Source: an uncultured Bacteroidota bacterium
GTDB lineage: Bacteria; Bacteroidota; Bacteroidia; Flavobacteriales; Flavobacteriaceae
Direction: 5' to 3'
NCBI GenBank assembly: GCA_902626585.1
Contig: CACOGA010000008.1
Span: 1 to 64,000 of the forward strand
Length of the DNA: 64,000 bases
Under the pieces are notes generated by a model that searched no databases, had not been told where the DNA came from, and was given only the letters and a program-made list of their open reading frames with translations. Shown here piece by piece: positions 9,633 through 19,161 of the stretch. The position numbers were made by a program, and so were the translations under genes. Position 1 is the stretch's first letter, and each line of letters begins with the position of its first letter.

Positions 9633-9930
9633 TTATAAAAGATTTGACTCTTTAAGACATACTTTGATTCACTATTTCCCTCAAATGTTTCCCTCATTGA
9701 ATTTGCAGACAGAAATGTATAAGTTGATGAATCAGATATTGAAGGGTTCACACCTACAAATTCTCCAAAAAACTGTAAGACTTGAATTTTATTTGCTGGC
9801 TTTGATTTCACTTAGTTAGCTAATGGTTAAAGATTGAATTATTTACTAATTTACCAAAATCAATTTTAATACTTTAAAAATCAATTTAACATTTAAATAT
9901 TTGTATTTTTGAATCCTAAATTTGAGTAGT
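9633..9930. other. Intergenic region between nhaC and lpdA; weak small-ORF candidate only
   Basis: About 300 bp separate the divergent nhaC and lpdA genes. A minus-strand ORF (9623..9811, GTG start, 62 aa) overlaps the nhaC start by 10 bp and follows a stop codon directly. A plus-strand ORF (9598..9819) lies in the same place. Neither has a recognisable domain, signal or membrane segment, and I do not call either as a gene. The last 30 bases hold the lpdA promoter. Confidence 0.5.
9904..9911 (+). promoter_or_regulatory. -7 box (TATTTTTG) upstream of lpdA
   Basis: TATTTTTG fits the Bacteroidota -7 consensus TAnnTTTG and ends 19 nt before the lpdA ATG. No clear TTTG lies at the ideal 19-nt spacing upstream. 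Confidence 0.55.
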
Positions 9931-11334
9931 ATGAGCACATTTGATGTTATTGTAATTGGTTCAGGCCCCGGGGGGTATGTTTCAGCGATTAGATCAGCAC
10001 AGTTAGGAATGAAAACTGCGCTAATTGAAAAGTATTCCACAATGGGTGGTACATGTCTAAATGTGGGTTGTATTCCAAGTAAATCTTTACTTGACTCATC
10101 TCATCATTATGAGAATGCATTGCATAATTTTGAAGACCATGGTATTTCAATTGATGGTAAAATTAAACTGGATCTAAAAAAGATGATGTCAAGAAAATCA
10201 TCTGTTGTTGAGCAAACTACCAAAGGGTTGGAATACTTAATGAACAAAAATGAAGTAACAGTATTTCATGGATTAGGTTCTTTTAAAGATGCTAATTCGA
10301 TTGAAGTCACGACTGAAGGAAAAAAAACAACAATTAATGGAAAAAATATAATTATTGCTACAGGAAGTAAGCCCACAAAATTACCCTTTGCTGATTTTGA
10401 TGGAGAAAGGATAATTTCCTCTACTGAAGCTTTAAAATTAGACGAAGTGCCTAAACACTTAGTTGTTGTTGGTGGTGGAGTTATTGGTCTTGAATTAGGT
10501 CAGGTTTACAGCAGGCTGGGAGCTAAAGTAACTGTACTTGAATATCAGGACAGAATAATTCCTAACATGGATTCCAGTTTATCAAAAGAGTTAGCTAAAG
10601 TTTTTAAGAAAAGTGGGGTTAAAGTTAATACATCTCATAAAGTTTTATCCATTGAACGAAAAGGGAATTCAGTTTTTACAGTTGCTGAAAATAAAAAGGG
10701 TGAAAGCGAAACCTTTGAAAGTGATTATTGTTTAATTTCTATCGGAAGAAGTGCATATACGGAAGGTCTTAATCTTGAGGCTATCGGAGTTTCAACTGAC
10801 AAATATGGAAGGGTAGAAGTTGACAATAATTTAAAGACCAGTGTTGCTAATGTATTTGCTATTGGTGATGTAGTCAAAGGTACTATGTTGGCACATAAAG
10901 CTGAGGAGGAGGGTGTTTATGTTGCAGAATATATAAAAGGGCAAAAACCTCATATAAATTATAATTTAATTCCAGGTGTTGTATATACTTGGCCTGAAGT
11001 AGCTTCTGTTGGTCAATCCGAAGATGATTTGAAAAATAGTAACAAAAACTATAAAGTTGGACAATTCCCTATGAGAGCTCTCGGAAGAAGTAGGGCTAGT
11101 TCTGATTTAGACGGGTTTGTTAAAATATTAGCTGATGCTGAATCTGATGAAATTTTGGGAATACATATGATTGGTGCGAGATGTGCCGATTTAATTTCAG
11201 AGGCAGTTGTCGCCATGGAGTATAAAGCTTCAGCAGAGGACATAGCTAGAATATCCCATGCTCATCCAACCTTTTCTGAGGCAATAAAAGAAGCTGCTTT
11301 AGCCGCAACCGAAAATAGGGCAATTCATATATAG
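9931..11334 (+). CDS. lpdA: Dihydrolipoyl dehydrogenase (E3)
   Basis: This 467-aa flavoprotein reoxidises dihydrolipoamide of the pyruvate, 2-oxoglutarate and branched-chain 2-oxoacid dehydrogenase complexes with NAD+. It has an N-terminal FAD Rossmann motif VIGSGPGGYVSA, the redox disulfide GGTCLNVGCIPSK, the NAD-binding VVVGGGVIGLELG, the second FAD motif VFAIGDVV, and a C-terminal His-Glu pair in HAHPTFSEA. The track extends to a TTG at 9922, but ATG at 9931 gives the standard MSTFDVIVIG start. It is probably monocistronic: no E1/E2 genes are nearby. Confidence 0.96.
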   Translation: MSTFDVIVIGSGPGGYVSAIRSAQLGMKTALIEKYSTMGGTCLNVGCIPSKSLLDSSHHYENALHNFEDHGISIDGKIKLDLKKMMSRKSSVVEQTTKGLEYLMNKNEVTVFHGLGSFKDANSIEVTTEGKKTTINGKNIIIATGSKPTKLPFADFDGERIISSTEALKLDEVPKHLVVVGGGVIGLELGQVYSRLGAKVTVLEYQDRIIPNMDSSLSKELAKVFKKSGVKVNTSHKVLSIERKGNSVFTVAENKKGESETFESDYCLISIGRSAYTEGLNLEAIGVSTDKYGRVEVDNNLKTSVANVFAIGDVVKGTMLAHKAEEEGVYVAEYIKGQKPHINYNLIPGVVYTWPEVASVGQSEDDLKNSNKNYKVGQFPMRALGRSRASSDLDGFVKILADAESDEILGIHMIGARCADLISEAVVAMEYKASAEDIARISHAHPTFSEAIKEAALAATENRAIHI

Positions 11335-11357
11335 CCATTATAATACATACATTTCTA

Positions 11358-11365
11358 TATATTTG
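11358..11365 (+). promoter_or_regulatory. -7 box (TATATTTG) upstream of tilS
   Basis: TATATTTG matches TAnnTTTG and ends 15 nt before the tilS ATG, implying a very short leader. It would drive tilS and perhaps the whole tilS-pxpC run, whose genes all overlap. Confidence 0.55.
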
Positions 11366-11380
11366 TTTTAAACAAATAAA

Positions 11381-12694
11381 ATGCAATCAAAGTTTGAATC
11401 TTATCTAAAAGATAATTTTCCTTATTTATTAAAGGAAAGATGTATTATTTGTTGCTCCGGAGGAGTTGATAGCGTTGTTTTATTTCATTTAATGCTTTCA
11501 GTAAATAAAAATATTATTGTTGCCCATTGTAACTTCAAATTAAGAGGAGTTGAAAGTGACAAAGATGAAGAATTTGTAAAGAAACTAAGCGAAGAAAATT
11601 CTATTAAATTCTATTCAAAATCATTCGACACAAAAAAAATTAAAGAACATTCAAATAATTCAATTCAAATGATTGCCAGAGATCTGAGGTATGAATTTTT
11701 CGATAAAATCTCTAATGAGCTTAAAATTAATCACATATTAACAGCACACCACTTAAATGATTCTTTAGAGAGTTTTATAATTAATTTAAGTCGTGGCTCT
11801 GGTTTAGACGGCTTAACAGGAGTTCCAATGCTAAATGGCAAAATTAAAAGACCATTGATTGATTTTGAAAAAAAAGAAATTATTGATTATGGTAAGAATA
11901 AAAATTTAAGATGGAGGGAAGATTCTTCAAATAACTCAAATTCATATTTAAGAAATAAAGTAAGAAATAATATAATCAATGAGCTTGAAGATTTAGAAGG
12001 TAACTTTTTTAAAAATTTTAAGAAAACGATCAAATATTTAAAGATGTCAAATTCTTTAATATATGAGAGAATTAATCAAATAAAAGCTGATTTATTGAAA
12101 AATGAAGAAGATGAAATCAGTTTAAACATCAAAAGTTTGGATGAGGTCAATAAGGAGGCGTTCTTCTATTATTTTTTAAGGGATTATGGATTTGTTGATT
12201 GGAGTAAAATTATGGATTTATTAGACGGAGAATCTGGAAAAAAAATATATAGTAAATCTCATGTGTTATTTAAAGAGAAGTCAAAATTGATTTTAAGAGA
12301 AATTAAAGTAATCAAAAACTTTTCGTATGAGATTAATAATTTAGATAAGAAGCTAAATTTAGAAAATGGTGCTTACTTATCTTTCAAGGATGTTAAGGAA
12401 GTCGAAAAAGATAATTTTAATATTATAACAGTTGACAAGGAGAGGCTAAAACTACCTTTAAAATTAAGATATTTTAATCACGGGGATTCTTTCATTCCAT
12501 TTGGAATGAATGGAACAAAAAAAGTAGGTAAATTTTTAAAAGATAATGGTGTTAATGAATTAGATAGATCATCCAAACTAATTCTTGTTAATGGAGATAA
12601 TAAAATCATTTGGGTTGTAGGCATGAGACTTGATAAAAGATTTAGTGTCAAAAAAGATTCTGTTAAATTATTGAATATTGAATATCTTAAGTAA
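11381..12694 (+). CDS. tilS: tRNA(Ile)-lysidine synthetase
   Basis: The 437-aa protein carries the ATP pyrophosphatase P-loop CCSGGVDSVVLFH near residue 25, the HCNFKLRG segment, and the core motif TAHHLNDSLESFIINLSRGSGLDGL. It ends in a TilS C-terminal domain (about 355-437). TilS ligates lysine to C34 of tRNA-Ile(CAU), turning it into an AUA reader; it is essential in most bacteria. The end overlaps the next gene by 17 bp, so the essential tilS and the oxoprolinase locus appear to share a transcript. Confidence 0.95.
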   Translation: MQSKFESYLKDNFPYLLKERCIICCSGGVDSVVLFHLMLSVNKNIIVAHCNFKLRGVESDKDEEFVKKLSEENSIKFYSKSFDTKKIKEHSNNSIQMIARDLRYEFFDKISNELKINHILTAHHLNDSLESFIINLSRGSGLDGLTGVPMLNGKIKRPLIDFEKKEIIDYGKNKNLRWREDSSNNSNSYLRNKVRNNIINELEDLEGNFFKNFKKTIKYLKMSNSLIYERINQIKADLLKNEEDEISLNIKSLDEVNKEAFFYYFLRDYGFVDWSKIMDLLDGESGKKIYSKSHVLFKEKSKLILREIKVIKNFSYEINNLDKKLNLENGAYLSFKDVKEVEKDNFNIITVDKERLKLPLKLRYFNHGDSFIPFGMNGTKKVGKFLKDNGVNELDRSSKLILVNGDNKIIWVVGMRLDKRFSVKKDSVKLLNIEYLK

Positions 12695-13907
12695 TATTAG
12701 TCATCGATTAAAACACATAGGTCCAGGATCTGTAGTGGCAGCAGCATTTATCGGACCTGGAACCATAACTATGTGTTCAATCGCTGGTGCCCAATTCAAA
12801 TACGGGTTGATCTGGGCATTGATAGTATCTATACTTCTCACTATGTTTATTCAATTGACTGCTATAAGAATTGGTTTAACAACAAAAAACACTCTATCAA
12901 ATCTAATTAAAGATCAATTTCAGAGTGGTTTATTAAAATACACATCTATATCACTGATTATTTCAGCCATTTTTATAGGAAACAGTGCTTATGAGGCAGG
13001 TAATATCAGTGGTGCTGTTATGGGTTTTGAACTTCTATTTGCAAAAAGTTTTCAATTTAATCAGATTAATATGTTCAGTATCCTTTCAGGAATCTTGGCG
13101 CTTCCTTTAATTATTTTTGGTAATAATAAAGTTTTAGAAAAAATACTTATAATTCTTGTTTTAATTATGAGTTTCTCTTTTGTGTTTACTGTATTTATTG
13201 TTGGAATTGATTTCAACTTATTACTCTCATCTTCAAATCTTTTCAGCTTCTCTTCCGAGAGTATTTTAACCATTGCTGGGTTAATCGGAACTACAGTTGT
13301 CCCTTATAATATTTTTCTACACGTCGCTTTAGTAAATAATAGATGGAAAAGTACTAAGGAATTAAGATTTGCAAACTTTGATACAATTGTGTCAATTTCT
13401 ATTGGGGGATTGATTTCATTGTGTATTTTGCTTACAGCTGCAGGTTTAAATAACTCAGATATTTTGAATGCTGTAGATTTGGCTTACAGCCTTCAACCCC
13501 TTTATGGTGATTTTTCAAAATATATTGTTGCTATAGGATTGATTTCGGCTGGTTTGACAAGTTCAATTACAGCCCCAATTGCGGCCGCATATGTAGTCTG
13601 TGGGTGTTTTGGTTTCTCGATAAATCGTAAATCCAAGCTATTTAAAATAATTGCTGTGATTGTTCTTCTAATCGGGGTAATTTTTTCATCAATTGGATTC
13701 AGTCCAATTGAAATTATAAAGTTTGCACAGGTCACAAATGGAATACTTCTTCCATTAGTTGTTGTCTTTTTATTGTTTTTAGCTAATAATACAAGATTAC
13801 TTAAAAACAACACGAATAATCTTTTTCAAAACGTATTAGGATTAATTGTAATCGGATTTTGTCTTTTGCTTTGTTACAGAAGTGTTGCTAAAGTTTTTCT
13901 ACAATGA
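12678..13907 (+). CDS. Nramp-fold transporter lacking canonical metal ligands (candidate 5-oxoproline permease)
   Basis: The 409-aa protein has about eleven TM helices and the Nramp pattern GPGSVVAAAFIGPGT in TM1. The canonical TM1 metal motif DPGN is GPGT here (residues 26-29), and the TM6 motif MPHN is VPYN (208-211), so the Asp, Asn and Met that bind Mn2+/Fe2+ are all replaced. It overlaps tilS by 17 bp and pxpA by 4 bp (ATGA). In Bacillus subtilis the Nramp-like ycsG sits beside ycsF (pxpA), a similar association. I infer that it imports 5-oxoproline or a related organic substrate rather than metal. The start is TTG at 12678; no ATG occurs before TM1. Confidence 0.8.
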   Translation: MNILSNISHRLKHIGPGSVVAAAFIGPGTITMCSIAGAQFKYGLIWALIVSILLTMFIQLTAIRIGLTTKNTLSNLIKDQFQSGLLKYTSISLIISAIFIGNSAYEAGNISGAVMGFELLFAKSFQFNQINMFSILSGILALPLIIFGNNKVLEKILIILVLIMSFSFVFTVFIVGIDFNLLLSSSNLFSFSSESILTIAGLIGTTVVPYNIFLHVALVNNRWKSTKELRFANFDTIVSISIGGLISLCILLTAAGLNNSDILNAVDLAYSLQPLYGDFSKYIVAIGLISAGLTSSITAPIAAAYVVCGCFGFSINRKSKLFKIIAVIVLLIGVIFSSIGFSPIEIIKFAQVTNGILLPLVVVFLLFLANNTRLLKNNTNNLFQNVLGLIVIGFCLLLCYRSVAKVFLQ

Positions 13908-14626
13908 TAAACGTCAAATTAAATGCCGATTTAGGTGAGGGAATAAATATTGAAAAGGCAATAATGCCATTTTTATCATCTTGTAGTATTGCTTGTGGTG
14001 GACACACTGGTGATGCTAACACAATGAGGGAAGCTATTCAAATTGCCGTTGAAAGTAGTGTAAAAATTGGGGCACACCCATCTTATCCAGACAAAGATGG
14101 TTTTGGAAGAATGCCAATTAGTATTTCAAATCAGGATTTATCAAAATCTTTAATTTCACAAATTAATTCCTTAGAGCAAATTTTAAATGATTTTCATATA
14201 AATTTAGATCATATCAAACCTCATGGCGCACTGTACAATTTAAGTGCTAAAAATTATGATTTAGCAATGCTTATTATAGAAGTTATAATACAGAATTATG
14301 ATAATGTGTACTTGTATGTTCCATCAGGAAGTTTGATTGAGAAGCTAGCTTTAGAAAATAATGTAAAAATAAAAAAAGAGATTTTTTTAGACAGAAACTA
14401 TAATAGTGATAATTCTTTGGTTTCTAGAAACAATGACAATGCAATAATCAAATCATCTAAACTTATGTTTGATAGAATTGAAAATATAACAAAAGATGGT
14501 TTTTTACTTTCTATTTCAGGTAAAAAAATTCATCTACAAGCTGATACTTTTTGTGTACATGGAGACAGTCCAAATATTGTTGCTTATTTGAATGAATTAA
14601 ATGATATATGTGATGGGAAAATATAA
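13904..14626 (+). CDS. pxpA: 5-oxoprolinase subunit PxpA (LamB/YcsF family)
   Basis: This 240-aa protein has the family signatures LNADLGEG at the N-terminus, SIACGGHTGD near residue 30, and HIKPHGALYN near residue 108, and ends in the HGDSPN motif. With PxpB and PxpC it hydrolyses 5-oxo-L-proline (pyroglutamate) to glutamate at the expense of ATP, removing a spontaneous breakdown product of glutamine and peptides. The start codon overlaps the transporter stop (ATGA), and pxpB starts inside its 3' end, so translation is likely coupled. Confidence 0.94.
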   Translation: MINVKLNADLGEGINIEKAIMPFLSSCSIACGGHTGDANTMREAIQIAVESSVKIGAHPSYPDKDGFGRMPISISNQDLSKSLISQINSLEQILNDFHINLDHIKPHGALYNLSAKNYDLAMLIIEVIIQNYDNVYLYVPSGSLIEKLALENNVKIKKEIFLDRNYNSDNSLVSRNNDNAIIKSSKLMFDRIENITKDGFLLSISGKKIHLQADTFCVHGDSPNIVAYLNELNDICDGKI

Positions 14627-15344
14627 AATTAACTTTTTTCATTACAGTCAAAGTTCGATCCTTGTAAATTGGCCACAATCTATTTCAATTGAAATTTCCA
14701 ATGATATAAATACTTTTTCTAAAGCTCTTTGCAATGATGAAAAAGTAATTGAATTAAGAAAAGGATATTGTTCTTTGTTAATTCAATTTGATTCTCAAAA
14801 CATCAGCTATAATCATTTTCGTGTTAATCTAATCAATATTTATAAAAATCTAAAAGAAGTTAATATTGTAAAACCGTCGGTCTGGGAGGTTCCAGTATGT
14901 TATCATGATAGCTTCTCATTTGACATGAAAGAATACTCAAAAAAAAATTCCCTAACCAAGGATGAAATCATTCAATTACATAGTTCAAAAACTTACTACT
15001 TGCATATGTATGGCTTTTTACCTGGTTTTATGTATTTAGGAGGATTGGATAGTAAATTGCATATTCCAAGAAAAACTATTCCAAATAGGCGGGTTCTTAA
15101 GGGTTCAGTTGCTGTTGGCGGAAGTCAAACAGGAATTTATCCATCTAATTCACCGGGGGGCTGGTATGTGATCGGTAATACACCAATTGACTTGTTTGAT
15201 GCATCAAATTTAAATCAACCGGTGGCTATTCCTGATTCAAATTATGTGAAATTTAAACCTATTTCAATCGAAGAATATAAATTGATAAAACACGAAGTAG
15301 AAAAATCTGAATATAAGTTTATTAAAAGTGAGTTAAATGGTTGA
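14613..15344 (+). CDS. pxpB: 5-oxoprolinase subunit PxpB (KipI family)
   Basis: About 243 aa. The second half has the characteristic LHMYGFLPGFMYLGG and IPRKTIPNRRVLKGSVAVGG segments and the GGWYVIGNTP loop of KipI/PxpB. In B. subtilis KipI also inhibits the sporulation kinase KinA, but the conserved role is the ATP-using oxoprolinase. The track uses ATG at 14601; ATG at 14613 gives MGKYKINFFHYSQ, closer to the usual N-terminus, so I prefer it without certainty. It overlaps pxpA by 14 bp and pxpC by 8 bp. Confidence 0.92.
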   Translation: MGKYKINFFHYSQSSILVNWPQSISIEISNDINTFSKALCNDEKVIELRKGYCSLLIQFDSQNISYNHFRVNLINIYKNLKEVNIVKPSVWEVPVCYHDSFSFDMKEYSKKNSLTKDEIIQLHSSKTYYLHMYGFLPGFMYLGGLDSKLHIPRKTIPNRRVLKGSVAVGGSQTGIYPSNSPGGWYVIGNTPIDLFDASNLNQPVAIPDSNYVKFKPISIEEYKLIKHEVEKSEYKFIKSELNG

Positions 15345-16176
15345 GATTTTAGATTCAGGATATCACATAACTATACAGGATAGAGGAAGATTTGGTTTTT
15401 CAGGGTATGGTGTGCCATTTTCTGGAAGTATGGATCATCTCTCATCGAGTAATGCTAATTCCATTCTCGGTAATTCAATTAATGAGCCTGTATTTGAAAT
15501 TGCGATGATGGGCGGAAAGTTTCTTTTTACAGAAGAAGTAGATATCTGTATTTCAGGTGCGGTTTTCGAAATAAAACTAAATAATGATTCAATTTTTAAT
15601 AATACCATAATTCGCGTTCAAAAAGGTGATGTTTTAAATTTTGGAAAAGCATTGAAGGGATTTAGGATTTATTTAGCAATTTCAGGTGGTTTTAAATCAG
15701 ATTTAATTTTGAAAAGTCGCAGTTATTTTGAAAATATAACGCTTAATTCTGTTGTAAAAAAAGGGGATAGATTTAATTTATTGAGAAATAAAACAAAATC
15801 TAATAATTTTATTAATTATCCTGAGCTAATTTTTGAAAATATTATTGAGGTTTCAAAGGGGCCAGAGTTCAATCTGATTAATGAAAATGATTCAAAGTTG
15901 TTGCAGGAGCAGTTTTTTACAGTTTCAAGTAATAATAGGATGGGTTATTTTTTTGAAAACGGACTTAGTTCAAATAATTTTTCAATTATTACCTCGCCGG
16001 TAATTCCAGGGACCATACAATTAACCCCTTCAGGAAAAATGATAGCCTTAATGAATGATGGGCAAGTGACTGGGGGTTACCCTAGAATATTACAGATGAA
16101 TTACAATTCAATAAGTATTCTGTCTCAAAAAAAACAAGGAGATAAAATCAGATTCAAACTAATAAATTTAACCTAG
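15337..16176 (+). CDS. pxpC: 5-oxoprolinase subunit PxpC (KipA family, biotin-dependent-carboxylase-like)
   Basis: This 279-aa protein opens with the KipA hallmark TIQDRGRFGFSGYGVPFSG and has MGGKFLF, ISGAVFEI and GFRIYLAISGG segments, with GQVTGGYPRI near the C-terminus. It forms the catalytic complex with PxpB; PxpA acts with both. It is slightly shorter than many homologues (300-330 aa) but contains both conserved ends. It ends the rightward run, and its stop overlaps the convergent aldehyde dehydrogenase by 9 bp. Confidence 0.93.
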   Translation: MVEILDSGYHITIQDRGRFGFSGYGVPFSGSMDHLSSSNANSILGNSINEPVFEIAMMGGKFLFTEEVDICISGAVFEIKLNNDSIFNNTIIRVQKGDVLNFGKALKGFRIYLAISGGFKSDLILKSRSYFENITLNSVVKKGDRFNLLRNKTKSNNFINYPELIFENIIEVSKGPEFNLINENDSKLLQEQFFTVSSNNRMGYFFENGLSSNNFSIITSPVIPGTIQLTPSGKMIALMNDGQVTGGYPRILQMNYNSISILSQKKQGDKIRFKLINLT

Positions 16177-17544
16177 ATATTTCATAATTTTTCTAACCAA
16201 GCTTAATTTGTTCTTGTAAGGTGCATATCTTAGATTATTATCGAACCAAGTAGATCTGTTAACTACGGATTTTTTGTGAGAAAATAATTCAAAACTAGCT
16301 TTTCCGTGATAAGATCCAATTCCGCTATTTCCAATTCCACCAAAAGGCAATCTAGAGTTAGCTAAATGTACAATAGTATCATTTATAGCACCACCTCCAA
16401 AAGGATATCTGTTAATTATTATTTCATTAAATTTTTTATTTTTAGAAAAAACATATAATGCAAGTGGATTAGGGTTTTTTGTAATTATATTATCTATATC
16501 TTCAATTTTATCAAAGCTTAAAACAGGTAGTATCGGTCCAAAGATTTCGTCTTTCATTATCTCTTCATCCATTTTTGGGCTATCAATTATCGTTGGCGAT
16601 ATATACCTTTTAACTTTATCATATTTACCTCCGTAGATTAAATTATTTTTATTAATTAGACCAACGAGCCTGTTAAAGTTTTTTTCATTTACAATTGCAG
16701 TGAAATCCTCAGTTTTTTCAAGTTGTTTTCCTAGTGTTTTTTCTATTCTCTTTATTAATTCTTTTATCAAGGCCTCTTTAATTGATTTGTGAACAACTAG
16801 GTAGTCTGGTGCAACACAAGTTTGACCGGAGTTTAAGAATTTACCCCATACAATCCTCTTGCTTGCTAATTTTAAATCTATATCCTTATTGATAATCGCT
16901 GGACTTTTACCTCCCAATTCTAGTGTGTAGGGTGTGAGGTTCTTTGCGGCTGCCATTGCAACAATTTCACCTATTTTCACACTACCTGTAAAAAATATAT
17001 AATCCCATTTTTTTTCTAATAATTTTGATGCTGTTTTAGAGTCACCTTCGATAACACTCATAAGCTCTGTAGGAAAAACTTTTTCAACTATCTTTTTTAT
17101 TAATTTTGAGGTGTTTGGTGTGTGTTCACTTGGCTTTAATACGACACTATTGCCGGCAGCAAATGCAGACATAGCTGGAAGTAATGCAAGTTGAAATGGG
17201 TAATTCCAAGGAGAAATAACCAAAACTTTTCCATAAGGCTCAAAAATTATGTAATCTTTTGACGGGAAGTTAATTAGTGCAGATCTGATTCCTTTCGGTT
17301 TTGACCAAGAGCTTAACTTCTTTATAAACAGTTCAATTTCATTTAATAAAAAACCTATTTCAGTGGCAAAGGTTTCAAATCTTGGTTTTTTAAGATCTAG
17401 ATCTAAAGCTTTATAAATATCTTCTTCATTTAGCTTAATTTCACTTTTCAGATTTTTCAAGAAACGGACTCTTTCTTCAACGCTTATCTTAGATTGAGAG
17501 TTTACAGGTGTTGAGATTTTTTCATTTATTATTTCTGAGTTCAT
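16168..17544 (-). CDS. Aldehyde dehydrogenase family protein (class 3 / fatty-aldehyde type)
   Basis: The 458-aa protein has the NAD-site segment ISPWNYPFQL, the general-base motif LELGGKSPAI, and the nucleophile in NSGQTCVAPDY. Length, the tail HGKASFELFSHKKSV and the hydrophobic C-terminus match class 3 aldehyde dehydrogenases, which oxidise medium- or long-chain and aromatic aldehydes with NAD(P)+. The exact substrate is unknown. It follows the rluA-type gene by 6 bp and is the last gene of the leftward panB run. Confidence 0.9.
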   Translation of the reverse strand: MNSEIINEKISTPVNSQSKISVEERVRFLKNLKSEIKLNEEDIYKALDLDLKKPRFETFATEIGFLLNEIELFIKKLSSWSKPKGIRSALINFPSKDYIIFEPYGKVLVISPWNYPFQLALLPAMSAFAAGNSVVLKPSEHTPNTSKLIKKIVEKVFPTELMSVIEGDSKTASKLLEKKWDYIFFTGSVKIGEIVAMAAAKNLTPYTLELGGKSPAIINKDIDLKLASKRIVWGKFLNSGQTCVAPDYLVVHKSIKEALIKELIKRIEKTLGKQLEKTEDFTAIVNEKNFNRLVGLINKNNLIYGGKYDKVKRYISPTIIDSPKMDEEIMKDEIFGPILPVLSFDKIEDIDNIITKNPNPLALYVFSKNKKFNEIIINRYPFGGGAINDTIVHLANSRLPFGGIGNSGIGSYHGKASFELFSHKKSVVNRSTWFDNNLRYAPYKNKLSLVRKIMKYLG

Positions 17545-17550
17545 AATTTC

Positions 17551-18246
17551 TTATTTAGTAGCATTCCAAATCTTGGTATCTCTTACAGGAGCGTCGATCA
17601 TTATTTTTTTTCCATTAACTGGATGTTCAAAAATAATTTTTTTTGCGTGTAAATCAATTCCTCCATCATTATTACTTCTATCATATCCATATTTTAAATC
17701 TCCTCTTATGGGGCAACCGATAGCGCTAAGCTGACAACGAATCTGATGATGTCTTCCAGTTTCAAGTTCAATTTGTAATAAAAAATACCTATCAAGTTCT
17801 TTTATAATTTTATAATGTAAAACGGCTTTTTTGGCTTTCTCTGTCTCTTTTTTAAAGTGAGTTGATTTGTTATTTTTTTCATTTTTTCTCAACCAATGTG
17901 TTAAGGTATCCTGTAATTTTCCAGGCTTTTGTTTTGTGATAGCCCAATAAAATTTTTGAACCTTCCCGCTTTTGAATAATTTATTTAACCTAACCAGAGA
18001 TTTTGAAGTTTTAGCAAATATTACAACTCCTGAAGTTGGTCTATCTAACCTGTGCGGTGTTCCTAAGTAAACATTTCCTAGCTTTGAGTATTTGGTTTTG
18101 ATATATGATTTTACAATATCAGATAAGGGACTATCTCCTGTTTTATCTCCCTGAACAATATCTCCACATCTTTTATTAATTGCAATAAGGTGATTATCCT
18201 CAAACAGAATTTGTAAGTTATTTTTATTAGATATAGTTCTTTTCAA
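17551..18246 (-). CDS. RluA family pseudouridine synthase
   Basis: The 231-aa enzyme carries the catalytic motif GTPHRLDRPTSGVVIFAKT with its conserved Asp, and the later ETGRHHQIRCQLSAIGCPI-type motif. No S4 domain is present at the N-terminus, so it is the short RluA form. It isomerises uridine in rRNA or tRNA; the exact site cannot be assigned. Only 2 bp separate it from panB upstream, pointing to a shared transcript although the functions are unrelated. Confidence 0.9.
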   Translation of the reverse strand: MKRTISNKNNLQILFEDNHLIAINKRCGDIVQGDKTGDSPLSDIVKSYIKTKYSKLGNVYLGTPHRLDRPTSGVVIFAKTSKSLVRLNKLFKSGKVQKFYWAITKQKPGKLQDTLTHWLRKNEKNNKSTHFKKETEKAKKAVLHYKIIKELDRYFLLQIELETGRHHQIRCQLSAIGCPIRGDLKYGYDRSNNDGGIDLHAKKIIFEHPVNGKKIMIDAPVRDTKIWNATK

Positions 18247-18248
18247 GT

Positions 18249-19061
18249 CTAATATTGCTCATTTTCATTAGGAAAGTTTCCAGACTTAACATCATCCGAG
18301 TAATTTGAAATTGCAGTTATCATATCATCATGCAAGTTCATATATCTTCTCAAAAATCTTGGATTAAATTCTTTAGTCATACCAACTAAATCGTGTAGAA
18401 CAAGGACTTGTCCGTCAACCTTACTGCCTGCGCCAATTCCAATGATTGGAATACTTATTTCCCTAGCTACTTTTTCTGCTAATTTGCTTGGTACTTTTTC
18501 AAGGACAATTGCAAAACAACCTATTTTTTCAAGTAAATGAGCATCTTCAATCAACTGATTAGCTTCTTTATCATCCTTAGCCCTGACTGTGTAGGTTCCA
18601 AATTTGTAAATGGACTGAGGGGTCAGTCCAAGATGACCCATAACAGGAATTCCAGCTTTTATTATTCTTTTAATGGAATCCTTGATTTGTTTACCACCTT
18701 CTAATTTTACAGCGTGAGAACCACTTTCTTTCATAATTCTAATAGCAGATTCGAGAGCTGCTTGAGAATCACTTTGATATGTTCCAAAGGGAAGATCGAC
18801 AACAACTAATGCTCTTTCAACTCCTCTAATAACAGAGGTCGCGTGATAAATCATCTGATCAAGTGTAATGGGTAGGGTAGTTTCATGACCCGCCATAATA
18901 TTACTGGCTGAATCACCAACCAAAATAACATCAATACCAGCTTTATCAACTATACTGGCAGATGTAAAGTCATATGAAGTTAGCATTGAAACTTTTTCGC
19001 TATTATCCTTCATTTCTTGAAGTGATTTCACAGTTACTCTTTTGTAAATTTTTTTATTCAT
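18249..19061 (-). CDS. panB: 3-methyl-2-oxobutanoate hydroxymethyltransferase
   Basis: The 270-aa TIM-barrel enzyme shows [32 protein letters not shown] and the magnesium/ketopantoate region, with [14 protein letters not shown] and IGIGAG segments in order. It transfers a hydroxymethyl group from 5,10-methylene-THF to 2-oxoisovalerate, the first committed step of pantothenate and hence coenzyme A synthesis. Length and motifs are normal. The other pan genes are not in the window. Confidence 0.96.
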   Translation of the reverse strand: MNKKIYKRVTVKSLQEMKDNSEKVSMLTSYDFTSASIVDKAGIDVILVGDSASNIMAGHETTLPITLDQMIYHATSVIRGVERALVVVDLPFGTYQSDSQAALESAIRIMKESGSHAVKLEGGKQIKDSIKRIIKAGIPVMGHLGLTPQSIYKFGTYTVRAKDDKEANQLIEDAHLLEKIGCFAIVLEKVPSKLAEKVAREISIPIIGIGAGSKVDGQVLVLHDLVGMTKEFNPRFLRRYMNLHDDMITAISNYSDDVKSGNFPNENEQY

Positions 19062-19161
19062 TAATTATTTTAAAAAGTAGTTTGTAAATGTAATAAATTA
19101 TATTATGTACAAAATATTTTTTCAATCACTAATTAATTTTAATCAGAAAAAATAAAAAAAC

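Noticed and set aside
9598-9819. Plus-strand ORF and 62-aa minus-strand ORF before nhaC
   Set aside because: No domain, no signal, mutually overlapping, and the minus ORF begins straight after a stop with GTG; kept only as a note in the gap entry.
12678-13907. Calling the Nramp-like gene a manganese transporter (mntH)
   Set aside because: The DPGN and MPHN ligands are missing and the neighbourhood is oxoprolinase.
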